Source of the DNA: CAZJHX01 sp964545715
Lineage (GTDB): Bacteria > Myxococcota_A > UBA9042 > GCA-2863065
Direction: 5' to 3'
Assembly: GCA_964545715.1 (NCBI GenBank)
Contig: CAZJHX010000113.1
Location: 1-34,255 of the forward strand
DNA: 34,255 bases
Part shown: one piece after another, positions 27,074-34,255 of the stretch
How positions within the stretch are numbered: the stretch's first letter is position 1
Layout: every line of letters starts with the position of its first letter
The notes under the pieces: model-generated
What the model was told of the DNA's origin: nothing
Databases searched by the model: none
Seen by the model: the letters and a program-made list of their open reading frames with translations, nothing else
Made by a program: the position numbers and the translations under genes

Positions 27074-29401
27074 CAAGAAGCGCGCGCCCCACGCCGGTAC
27101 GCTGACCGACATCGACCCGCCGGACGCCGTAAACGCCCCCTCTCCCAGCGCGTCGGACCACTGACCGTCCGCCGCACCGACGGTCACCGTGCGCTCGCCA
27201 CCGGAGCGATTCAGCACCACGATCGTCGTGTCGTCGCCTAGACTGCGCTCAAACGCCAGCACCGCATCGTCCGTCTTCAGCGTCTTGTACGCGCCGTTCG
27301 CCAGGCTGGGGTGCGCCTTCCGCACCGCCGCCAGCGCGCCCACATGGTCAAACACGGCCTGCTGCTGTGCCGACCAGCCGTCAAACCACATCATGCGCCG
27401 GTTGTCCGGATCACCCGCACCCGGCATCCCGATCTCGTCGCCGTAGTAGATCAGCGGCGCCCCCTTCACGGCAAACATAAACGAAAACGCCAACTTGAGC
27501 CGCTCGTACGGCTCCGCATTCGAGGGCTGTCCCGGCGGGTTATCCCACCCCTGCTGCTTGGCGTTGTTGCCCCACAGATCCCCGATCTGCCCCGCCGCGT
27601 GGCTGATAAACCGCGGCACGTCGTGGTTGCCCAGAAAGTTGCTCATCAGCGCCTGGCTGCCGTAGTAGCCATCGCCCGCCGTCAGCAGATCCGCCAGATG
27701 CAGCGGCGACTCCTCGTCCCGCGCAAACACCCTCACGATCCGCCAATACAGCGGAAAGTCGAACTGCCCGTGCAGCATGTGCGGCGCGATGTACTTCTTG
27801 ATCGTGCCCTCGTTCTTGCCGTTTCCACCTTCCCAGTCGCCTGTGAACGTCTCACCGACCATCCAGAACAGCGCGCCCGGCACCGTCTCCACCCGCCGCT
27901 GAATCTTCCACCGCAGCGTCCGCAGAAAGTTGTCCTGCATGTGCTTCACCGCGTCGATTCGGAAGGCGTCCACGTCGGTATTCAGCACCCACCACAGCGC
28001 CGCCTCGGTCATCTCCTCGACCGCCCCGTCCTGCTCGTAATTCAGGTCCGGCGTATAGCCCTCAAACCAGCAGGTCAGCGGATTCTTGTCGAAGTTGCCG
28101 TCGCTCTTGCAGTCGATAAACGCGTTGAACCAGTCCGGATGCTCCTGGTTGAACGGATGACTGTCGTGCAGGTGGTTCGCCACCAGATCGACCACCACCC
28201 GAATCCCGCGCGCGTGCGCCGCCGCCACCATCGCCTGCAGGTCCTCCATCGACCCAAGCTGCTCCTCGGGCGCCAGCTGCGACGCCGGGAAATAGCCGTG
28301 ATAGCTGGTGTAGGTCTTGCCCAGATTTCCGGACAGGCAGCCGCTCGGATTGTCCACAAACGCCGTCAGCCAGATCGCGTCCACGCCCAGCTTGTCGAAG
28401 TAGCCCTCCTCCAGCTTCTGGCGCACGCCCTCCCAGTCCCCGCCCAGCCAGTTGGCGTTGTTGTCCGCCGGCAGGCAGCCGTCCGGCTTGCCCACGCTCG
28501 GATCGCCGTCCTTGAAGCGGTCCGTCATCGCGAAATACAGCACCGCCTCCGACCAGTCGAACGGCTCGTCCTCCACCCACGTGGGTAGGTACAGCGGGAC
28601 CGCTTCGCCATGCGCATTGGCGCCGTCAAAGCGCAGCGTGTGCTTGCCCGCAGCGGCCGCCTCATAGGTCACCGTCACCAACTCGGCCGGCTCCAGAGGC
28701 GTCGGCGGATCGAACCCATGCGTCCACTCCAGCTCCGTCAGCGCCCCACCGTCCTTGCCCGCCCACACGCGCACCTTGGCCGTGATCGTCGTGCCGGTCA
28801 CGGTCACCGTCTCCAGCTCCAGCAGCGGCAGCGCGCAGTCCTCGATGATCACCTTGCTGTTCTCGACGCCTCCCGAGTGCTTGCGCATCGGGTTGCCGGC
28901 GTCCAGCTGCCAGGACTCCCCACCGTTGACCACAAACTTGTAGGCATAGCTGCCCGGAGCGATGTCCGTCGTGTCCAGGTCGATCGTCCACACGTCGCCC
29001 GCCTGCGCCAGCGGCGCCGCATCGGCGCTCCACTCGTTGAACTCACCCGCCAGGTGGACCGATGAGGCGCTGCCCACATACTCAAACGACGCCACGCACG
29101 GCCGGGCCTGAGGCGCTCCTGTGGTGCTCGTATCCGGCGGATCCCCGGTGTCCGACGTGTTCTCCACGTCGTCGACGGCATCCGGCTCATCGCCGTCCCC
29201 GTCCCCAGTATCCGGCGTGTCGGTCGGCGTCGGCCCCTCATCGGGATCGGACTCCACAACATCAGCGGGGCTGGTATCTCCGGTCGTCCCGGTCGTCGTC
29301 GTATCGGCGGCCGCCGCCGCGTCGGGCAGCGTCTCTCGAGTCTCGGTACAACCAGCAAAAAGCGCGAACAGCAGCGTGATCAGCAAGGTGGCGCGTAGCA
29401 T
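27065..29401 (-). CDS. GH13 alpha-amylase family lipoprotein with N-terminal E-set/CBM48-like domain
   Basis: This 778-aa secreted, lipid-anchored glycoside hydrolase should act on alpha-glucans outside the inner membrane. The signal 'LLITLLFALFAGC' places the lipidated Cys at residue 18. A long Thr/Asp/Gly linker (about 32-97) follows. Then comes an E-set domain (about 102-190) with 'VHLAGEFNEWS' and 'GSYAYKFVVNG', as in glycogen-binding CBM48 modules. The GH13 barrel has all four conserved regions: 'VVVDLVANH' (D405, H410), 'DAFRIDAVKH' with nucleophile D483, 'FWMVGETF' with acid/base E517, and 'FLGNHDVPR' (H593, D594). 'YYGDEIGMPG' and a C-terminal beta domain complete it. All catalytic residues are present, so it should be active. 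Its stop overlaps the convergent glycosyltransferase gene by 9 bp, and its start is 29 bp from the divergent M61 peptidase gene. Confidence 0.94.
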   Translation of the reverse strand: MLRATLLITLLFALFAGCTETRETLPDAAAAADTTTTGTTGDTSPADVVESDPDEGPTPTDTPDTGDGDGDEPDAVDDVENTSDTGDPPDTSTTGAPQARPCVASFEYVGSASSVHLAGEFNEWSADAAPLAQAGDVWTIDLDTTDIAPGSYAYKFVVNGGESWQLDAGNPMRKHSGGVENSKVIIEDCALPLLELETVTVTGTTITAKVRVWAGKDGGALTELEWTHGFDPPTPLEPAELVTVTYEAAAAGKHTLRFDGANAHGEAVPLYLPTWVEDEPFDWSEAVLYFAMTDRFKDGDPSVGKPDGCLPADNNANWLGGDWEGVRQKLEEGYFDKLGVDAIWLTAFVDNPSGCLSGNLGKTYTSYHGYFPASQLAPEEQLGSMEDLQAMVAAAHARGIRVVVDLVANHLHDSHPFNQEHPDWFNAFIDCKSDGNFDKNPLTCWFEGYTPDLNYEQDGAVEEMTEAALWWVLNTDVDAFRIDAVKHMQDNFLRTLRWKIQRRVETVPGALFWMVGETFTGDWEGGNGKNEGTIKKYIAPHMLHGQFDFPLYWRIVRVFARDEESPLHLADLLTAGDGYYGSQALMSNFLGNHDVPRFISHAAGQIGDLWGNNAKQQGWDNPPGQPSNAEPYERLKLAFSFMFAVKGAPLIYYGDEIGMPGAGDPDNRRMMWFDGWSAQQQAVFDHVGALAAVRKAHPSLANGAYKTLKTDDAVLAFERSLGDDTTIVVLNRSGGERTVTVGAADGQWSDALGEGAFTASGGSMSVSVPAWGARFLSK

Positions 29402-29430
29402 GCGCGGAGTCTACGCGATAACATTCGGCG

Positions 29431-31311
29431 ATGCGACGCTATGTGCTCATCTTCGCCTTGCTGCTGGTCAATGCACCGGCTGGTGCACAGGAGCACGTCT
29501 GGCCCGTCGGTCCGCGCCCCGTCCTGCGCCACCCCGACCTCAAGCCCGTCCGCTACGCTGTGGAGATCGAAAGCGGCTTCGAGCACCTGACCGCGGTCAC
29601 CATGATCATCGAAGGTGCCGGCGACGCCCCGCTCGACATCGCCATGCCCGCCTGGGCTCCCGGCGCGTACCGGCTGCTCGTCCCCGCCCGCAACATCCAG
29701 CGCCTGCGCGCCTTCGCCGGCGCAAAGCACCTGCGGCTGGAACAGCTCGACCGCACCACCTGGCGCGTCCAGGGCGCCCCTGAAGGCGAGCCTGTCGTCG
29801 TCCGCTACTCCGTCCACCACCCCAAGGCCTCTGTCGTCGCCAGCCACGTCACGGAGGAGTACGCCGGCATCAACGGCTTCGACACCTTCATGTACGTTGC
29901 CGGCAACATCCCCACCGCCTGCGAGCTCACCATCGCGCAGCGTCGCGGCTGGACAATCGCCACTGGCCTGGCGCGCGTTGGCGACACCTACAAGGCCCGC
30001 GACTACGACGTCCTCATCGACAGCCCCATTCTCATGGGCGCCCTACGCACCCGCACCTTCGTCGTCGCCGGCAAAAAGCACCACGTCATCTGGAGCGGCA
30101 AAAACGACTTCGACCTGGACCGCATCGCCAACGACACGCGCCGCATCGTCGAGGCCGTCCACCCCATGTTCGGCGGCCCCCTCCCCTACACCGACTACTG
30201 GTTTCTGTGGCGCTTCGAGCACGGCGCCGGCGGCGGACTCGAGCACCTGAACTCCACCCGCATCAACGACGGCCCCGTCGGCTACAACGACCCGGACGAG
30301 CTCGACCGCCACTGGCGCGTCACCTCCCACGAGTTCGTGCACACCTGGAACGTCAAGCGCATCCGCCCCAAGCCGCTGGGCCCCTTCGACTACACCACCG
30401 AGCAGTACACCACGTACCTGTGGTTCGCCGAGGGCTTCACCTCCTACCTGGGCGACCTCGCCCTGCTCCGCGCCGGCATCTGGACCCGCGACCGCTACCT
30501 GCGCAGCCTGGCCGCCCACATCCAGAAGTTGAAGCTCACCCCAGCCGCCGACTGGATGAGCGCCGCCGACGCCAGCTTCCGCACCTGGCACAAATCGGAC
30601 AACGCCAAAGCCCGCGTCAGCTACTACAACAAGGGCCTGATCATCGGCCTGCTCCTCGACATGGAGCTGCGTCGCCGCACCGCCGGCAAGGTCTCGCTGG
30701 CCGATCTCATGCGCGATCTGCACGCTCGCTTTCGCAAGAACGGCCGCGCCTTCGGCAAGCACGACATCCGCACGGCCGCCGAACAGCTGTCCGGCGGCGA
30801 CTCCCTCGAGCCCTTCTTTGCGCGATACGTCTACGGCACCGAAGTCCCTGATTACACTCAGGCGCTCTCCGTCGTCGGCCTGGCCCTGACCCGCAAGCCG
30901 GGCCGCCCCGTCACGTACCTGGGCGTCACCAATCGCAACGGAAAAGAGGCGCTGGTCACCGCGGTCGAGCCGGGATCCGCAGGCGCCAAAGCCGGCATCC
31001 GTGTCGGCGACATCATCGCCGTCGTCGGCGACATCGCGGTCACAGGCGACTCCATCGGCAAGGCCATCCGGCAACACGGCGAGGGCGACAAGGTCGAGTT
31101 GGTGCTGTACCGCGGCACGACAGCCGTCCGCGTCAACGTGGCCCTGGGCACCCGCATGGAGAGCGACGAGCCCGGCGTACGAAAGAGCTTCGAGAACATC
31201 AAGTGGCGCCTATCAGAGCGCCGCGACGCCACGGCCGAGCAGCGACTGCGGCGTGACCGCTGGCTCCAGCGAGGCGCCCAGGGCCCCGTCAAGCCTGAAG
31301 CACCTCGTTGA
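29431..31311 (+). CDS. M61 family metallopeptidase with C-terminal PDZ domain
   Basis: An exported 626-aa peptidase of the glycyl aminopeptidase family (M61). It starts with a Sec signal, 'YVLIFALLLVNAPAGAQ'. The N-terminal beta domain (about 30-200) includes 'MPAWAPGAYRL' and 'VRYSVHH', typical of M61. The zinc site is 'SHEFVHTWNVKRIRP' (His300, Glu301, His304), with the third ligand Glu334 in 'WFAEGFTSYLGDL'. A PDZ domain occupies about residues 496-572 ('GSAGAKAGIRVGDIIAVVGD'). Domain order and length match the family. It is probably periplasmic and trims small N-terminal residues from peptides. The ATG has no strong Shine-Dalgarno sequence; TAACAT six bases upstream of it could be a -10 box of a leaderless transcript. 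The 3' end overlaps the convergent aminotransferase gene by 23 bp. Confidence 0.94.
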   Translation: MRRYVLIFALLLVNAPAGAQEHVWPVGPRPVLRHPDLKPVRYAVEIESGFEHLTAVTMIIEGAGDAPLDIAMPAWAPGAYRLLVPARNIQRLRAFAGAKHLRLEQLDRTTWRVQGAPEGEPVVVRYSVHHPKASVVASHVTEEYAGINGFDTFMYVAGNIPTACELTIAQRRGWTIATGLARVGDTYKARDYDVLIDSPILMGALRTRTFVVAGKKHHVIWSGKNDFDLDRIANDTRRIVEAVHPMFGGPLPYTDYWFLWRFEHGAGGGLEHLNSTRINDGPVGYNDPDELDRHWRVTSHEFVHTWNVKRIRPKPLGPFDYTTEQYTTYLWFAEGFTSYLGDLALLRAGIWTRDRYLRSLAAHIQKLKLTPAADWMSAADASFRTWHKSDNAKARVSYYNKGLIIGLLLDMELRRRTAGKVSLADLMRDLHARFRKNGRAFGKHDIRTAAEQLSGGDSLEPFFARYVYGTEVPDYTQALSVVGLALTRKPGRPVTYLGVTNRNGKEALVTAVEPGSAGAKAGIRVGDIIAVVGDIAVTGDSIGKAIRQHGEGDKVELVLYRGTTAVRVNVALGTRMESDEPGVRKSFENIKWRLSERRDATAEQRLRRDRWLQRGAQGPVKPEAPR

Positions 31312-32443
31312 GGATGGCGATACCCTCCTCGAGGCTCGCCGGATCGACCGCTGTGTAGCACAGCCGCGCAAACCCCTGATAGCCGGCGCCGAAGATCGCG
31401 CCAGGGGCCAACGTCACGCCGCGATCCGCCGCACGCTCCAGCACCGGGAGCGCGTCCGGGCCATACGCACGCAGGTCCACAAACACAAACGAGCCGCCCT
31501 GAGCCGGGTGAAAGGTCGCCTGCAGCTGCTCGTCCACCAGCCGCGCATAGCTTCGGTAGCGCTCGCGCGCCGGGTCCAGATACGACTCTCCGGCGCCAAG
31601 CGCGGCCAGCGCCGCCGACTGACACACCTGAGAGGTGTTGTAGACCGAGTGCGTCGCCACCTTTCGCATCGGCTCGATCGCCTCGGGTGGGCCGACTGCG
31701 TACCCCACGCGCGCGCCCGCCATCGCATAGGTCTTGCTAAACGTGTAGGCGCTGACCGTGCGCTCCGCCATGCCGTCCAGCGACGCGATGCTGATGTGCG
31801 CGCGTGCGTATGCATAGGCCTCATACGCCTCATCGCTGATCACCCAGAGATCTCGCTGCCTGGCAAGCTCCGCCAGCGACTCCAGCTGCGCGCGGGACAA
31901 CACGATGCCATTGGGGTTGTTGGGAGAGATGATGTAGATCGCTCGTGTGCGGTCCGTGATCCACGGCTCCACCAACTCGGCCGGATCGGCCCCCGGATCG
32001 TCCAACAGCTGCTGGTAGAACGGCACGTCCACGGGCTTGACCGCCGCGCAATAGGCGATGCCGCGCGCCAGCGGCCAATACGGCGCCAGCAACAGCACCT
32101 CGTCACCCGGATCCAGCAGCGCCTGCATCGTGCAGGTAATCGCGTGCGTCGACCCCGTGCTCACCTGCACGTGATCTCCGGTCGCCCAGCTCAGTTGGTT
32201 CACCCGGCGCAGCTTCTCTGCCAGCGCGTCTCGAAGCGCGGCCTCGCCGCTTGGGTGCCCATACGCATACGGGTCCCCAAACCGTGGATAATCCACGTCC
32301 GTCCAGCGCGCATCGTCGGGCGGCGCCAGCGAGTTGTTGCCGATGTGAAGGGGGTACCGCTTGCCCGTGTAACCCGCCAGCCGCTTAGCCAGAACGGAAA
32401 ACACAGAGCTGCGCAGTGGTGTGACGCGGCTCGAAATCTTCAT
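31289..32443 (-). CDS. class I/II pyridoxal-phosphate aminotransferase
   Basis: A 384-aa fold-type I aminotransferase of the aspartate aminotransferase/MalY superfamily, cytoplasmic. Key features are 'YGHPSGEAALRDAL', the phosphate-binding 'STGSTHAI', 'SPNNPNGIVL' (Asn176), 'VISDEAYEAY' (Asp204), the PLP-lysine region 'TFSKTYAMAGARVGY' (Lys237, Arg245) and the carboxylate-binding Arg in 'GFARLCYTA'. All catalytic residues are present. The amino-acid substrate cannot be read from the sequence. It begins 12 bp after the stop of the Ala/Glu-rich lipoprotein gene, so the two probably share a transcript, although the functions have no obvious link. Confidence 0.93.
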   Translation of the reverse strand: MKISSRVTPLRSSVFSVLAKRLAGYTGKRYPLHIGNNSLAPPDDARWTDVDYPRFGDPYAYGHPSGEAALRDALAEKLRRVNQLSWATGDHVQVSTGSTHAITCTMQALLDPGDEVLLLAPYWPLARGIAYCAAVKPVDVPFYQQLLDDPGADPAELVEPWITDRTRAIYIISPNNPNGIVLSRAQLESLAELARQRDLWVISDEAYEAYAYARAHISIASLDGMAERTVSAYTFSKTYAMAGARVGYAVGPPEAIEPMRKVATHSVYNTSQVCQSAALAALGAGESYLDPARERYRSYARLVDEQLQATFHPAQGGSFVFVDLRAYGPDALPVLERAADRGVTLAPGAIFGAGYQGFARLCYTAVDPASLEEGIAILNEVLQA

Positions 32444-32455
32444 GTGTATGTGTCT

Positions 32456-33520
32456 CTACTTGCCGATTTGGACGGGCTTGATCGTCTGTCCGCGGTCGTC
32501 GGGCTGGTCGGTGGTCGGGGCGGGCGCCCGCGGCGTGACGGCGGGGCGAGCAGGAGCCTTTTTGGGCGCGTTCTTGGCGCGGCGTGCTGCCGTAAACGCG
32601 TCAACCTCAGCCTGGGTCTTGAAGCACTGGGATCGGCGCACCCGGCCCTCGGTCCAGTAGGCGCGGAAGGCGCAGGCCTGCTCTTTAGGCGCAGCCGCCT
32701 CCTTGGCCGCCGCCGCCTCTTTGGCCGCCGCCAGGTTGGCCTTGATCGCCGCGATCTGCTCGGCGCTCGGCTGCGACGTCGTAAAGCCCTGCTTGGTCTT
32801 GTACTCAACCGCTGCATCCCGCGCCTCCGTCGAGCCGTAGGAGCGGTCAAAGGTCTGCACGTTGCCGGTCGCCGGATCCAGCCGATACATGGTCAGCCGG
32901 AACCGCGCCTCCGCGCGGGGGGCCTCGGTCTTGCTGGCGGCCTCAGCCTCCTTGGACGGCTCGGCGGCCTTGCCCTGGAACAAGCCGCTGCGCTGCGCCT
33001 CAGGCGCGGCGGGCGGGGCGGTGGGCGCCGCAGAGGTCGACTTTGTGGTGCCGCTGAGATCCTCTTCGGCGCCCCAGTGGCGCTCGATCGGGCTGACCTT
33101 CAGCGCGCTGATCCGCATGCGCCGATACTCGCCGCTGGGCTCGGCGACCGCCCCTGCAAACAGCGGGCTCTTGTCGGTCGAGCGGCCCTTGTTGCGCAGG
33201 AAGTCGGGCAGCGCGCCGTCGGGACCGGCCTGCGAGTTCTTGCGCCCCAGGCCCAGCATCTCGCTGGCGGTCGGCACGCGCTCCATACCCGGCGGCTTCT
33301 TCGGCTTGGCGTTGGCCGCGGTCCCACCTTCAGTCCCGCCCCCTTCTGCGCCACCCTCGGCGCCGGCAGCTGCGCCCTCGGCCTTCTGGGTCTGCTCGGG
33401 CTCGCCCTCCGGCTGCGGCGGCGGCGGCTGCGCCTCTTCTTCGCACGCGGCAACCACGATCGCGACGAGCGCAAAAAGGACGACACGTGGGGCCAACAGT
33501 CGCTGGATTATCGGTGTCAC
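32456..33520 (-). CDS. Ala/Glu/Pro-rich lipoprotein of unknown function (354 aa)
   Basis: No known family recognised. The GTG start (33518-33520) is followed by a lipoprotein signal 'VVLFALVAIVVAAC' with the lipidated Cys at residue 26, then EEE. Residues about 32-75 are a Pro/Glu/Gly/Ala-rich linker. A middle part with 'RMRISALKVSPIERHW' may be a small folded domain. 'ARFRLTMYRLDPATGN' and 'FDRSYGSTEARDAAVEY' form another. Residues about 260-290 are an Ala/Lys/Glu helix that could be a coiled coil, and the tail is basic and Pro/Ala-rich. It is probably a periplasmic or outer-membrane-associated protein. It is divergent from the small Cys-rich lipoprotein gene at 33639 across a 118-bp promoter region and lies upstream of the aminotransferase gene. 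Confidence 0.8.
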   Translation of the reverse strand: MTPIIQRLLAPRVVLFALVAIVVAACEEEAQPPPPQPEGEPEQTQKAEGAAAGAEGGAEGGGTEGGTAANAKPKKPPGMERVPTASEMLGLGRKNSQAGPDGALPDFLRNKGRSTDKSPLFAGAVAEPSGEYRRMRISALKVSPIERHWGAEEDLSGTTKSTSAAPTAPPAAPEAQRSGLFQGKAAEPSKEAEAASKTEAPRAEARFRLTMYRLDPATGNVQTFDRSYGSTEARDAAVEYKTKQGFTTSQPSAEQIAAIKANLAAAKEAAAAKEAAAPKEQACAFRAYWTEGRVRRSQCFKTQAEVDAFTAARRAKNAPKKAPARPAVTPRAPAPTTDQPDDRGQTIKPVQIGK

Positions 33521-33560
33521 GGCTTAAACACTAACACATCGCTCCAAGCGTTAGTTCAAC

Positions 33561-33588
33561 TGGACAAGAGGCGCGCCATTGGTATAAA
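33561..33588 (+). promoter_or_regulatory. sigma70-type promoter of the small Cys-rich lipoprotein
   Basis: TGGACA (33561-33566, five of six matches to TTGACA), a 16-bp spacer and TATAAA (33583-33588, five of six) lie 50 bp before the ATG. GGCGCG (33570-33575) and CGCGCC (33590-33595) form an inverted repeat that brackets the -10 box and could be an operator. The downstream leader is AT-rich, unlike the rest of the window. Confidence 0.7.
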
Positions 33589-33621
33589 ACGCGCCAGCTT
33601 TGCGGCGTTAATTAATCAATA

Positions 33622-33636
33622 TAAGTGGGACACTTA
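33622..33636 (+). promoter_or_regulatory. inverted repeat over the ribosome binding site
   Basis: TAAGTG and CACTTA form a perfect 6-bp stem with a GGA loop, ending two bases before the ATG at 33639. The only purine-rich candidate for ribosome binding (GGGA) lies in the loop and stem top. The hairpin could therefore gate translation, or act as a DNA operator. Confidence 0.45.
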
Positions 33637-33638
33637 CG

Positions 33639-34208
33639 ATGACTAACCGACTTCTGACATTCATGGCGATTCTGGGCGCAGTGGCGCTCATGGCGGCGGG
33701 CTGCGGCGACGACGACACGTCCACGACAGCGGCCGACGCGACGACGGCCGGCGACACGACGACCACCGACACCGGCACGGGTGAGGACACCACCGACACC
33801 ACGGACACCGGCGACGACACCACCGACACCGGCGACGACACCACCGACACCGGCGAGGATCTGGGCGTCGACAACTGCCTCAACGACGCCGACCAGGCCG
33901 TCCTGAGCGCCCCTGACGCCGACATCGTTGGCCAGGCCACCACCTGCGGTCTGGGCTGCATCGGTCAGCCGCCGTCCTGCGCGACTCCCTGCGTCGCCGA
34001 GAAGACCGGCCTGTCGGAGGCCTGCGCGGCGTGCTACGGCGCGATCATCAACTGCTCGATCAGCAACTGCGTCGGCCCCTGCGCCGCGGATCCGGGCGGC
34101 GACGACTGCACGACCTGCCAGGTTGAGAACGGCTGCGTGGAGCTGCTGGAGACCTGCTCGGGCATCAACGTCAGCGACGACACCGGCGACGACACCACGG
34201 GGGACTAA
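33639..34208 (+). CDS. small TDT-linker Cys-rich lipoprotein (189 aa)
   Basis: An exported lipoprotein with no named function. The signal 'LLTFMAILGAVALMAAGC' puts the lipidated Cys at residue 22, followed by GDDD. A Thr/Asp/Gly low-complexity stalk follows (about 26-72; TTDTGDD-type units). The C-terminal domain of about 100 residues has 14 Cys, in patterns such as 'TTCGLGCIG', 'CAACYGAIINCSISNCVGPC' and 'CTTCQVENGC'. This compact all-disulfide domain is different from the CTDC-like repeats of the giant lipoproteins. The protein ends with a second DDTGDDTTGD tail. It has its own good promoter (33561-33588). The signal-CGDD-TDT layout is shared with the two giant lipoproteins, so they may be exported and arranged on the surface in the same way. 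Confidence 0.87.
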   Translation: MTNRLLTFMAILGAVALMAAGCGDDDTSTTAADATTAGDTTTTDTGTGEDTTDTTDTGDDTTDTGDDTTDTGEDLGVDNCLNDADQAVLSAPDADIVGQATTCGLGCIGQPPSCATPCVAEKTGLSEACAACYGAIINCSISNCVGPCAADPGGDDCTTCQVENGCVELLETCSGINVSDDTGDDTTGD

Positions 34209-34255
34209 GATATGAAAAGCTTTGCTCACAGCGAGTAGAACCACCACCCCACACC

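Noticed and set aside
34213..34239. Short ATG frame (MKSFAHSE) after the last gene
   Set aside because: Eight codons with no ribosome site; too short to support as a gene.

Overview
The window is GC-rich, densely packed bacterial DNA. I see no phage, conjugative or plasmid genes. Several traits point to the former Deltaproteobacteria, most likely Myxococcota or Bradymonadota: very large Cys-rich secreted lipoproteins, lipoproteins that start 'CGDD' followed by Thr/Asp repeats, a class II (B12-dependent) ribonucleotide reductase, and a prkA/yeaH/spoVR stress operon. The phylum assignment is inference from gene style, not a marker-gene result.

Layout. (1) 1-19.7 kb is almost entirely on the minus strand. 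Read in transcription order it holds prkA, a DUF444 (YeaH/YhbH) gene and spoVR. Next come two giant lipoproteins (1414 and about 2347 residues) built from MAM/jelly-roll-like domains and short Cys-rich repeats. Then follow nrdJ, whose start lies inside the end of the larger lipoprotein gene, a small PD-(D/E)XK-like protein, and a tRNA-Gly(CCC) with its own strong promoter. (2) 19.8-21.0 kb (+) is a tandem pair of thioredoxin-fold DsbA/GST-kappa/HCCA-isomerase-type proteins. (3) 21.1-22.2 kb is a tandem array of 51-bp palindromic units, interrupted by a 100-N assembly gap, beside a gene for a Y1/HUH 'REP-associated tyrosine transposase' (RAYT)-like protein. (4) 22.2-27.1 kb holds an ABC-2 exporter (permease and ATPase, minus), divergent from a three-gene + strand run: a family-5 solute-binding-like protein, a TolB-like beta-propeller and a GT-A-like glycosyltransferase, linked by overlapping start and stop codons. 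(5) 27.1-34.2 kb holds a GH13 alpha-amylase lipoprotein, an M61 peptidase with PDZ domain, a class I/II aminotransferase, an Ala/Glu/Pro-rich lipoprotein and a small TDT-linker Cys-rich lipoprotein.

Two places stand out. The first is the pair of giant lipoproteins: about 44 six-cysteine repeats in the larger one share the CDDGDxCTxDxC core of the Dictyostelium 'CTDC' extracellular-matrix repeat and are punctuated by five jelly-roll-like domains. This looks like a disulfide-stabilised surface fibre or matrix. The second is the RAYT-like gene with an adjacent array that resembles a BIME (mosaic of REP hairpins), with two alternating hairpins per unit. All functional statements come from reading motifs by eye. 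No database search was possible.
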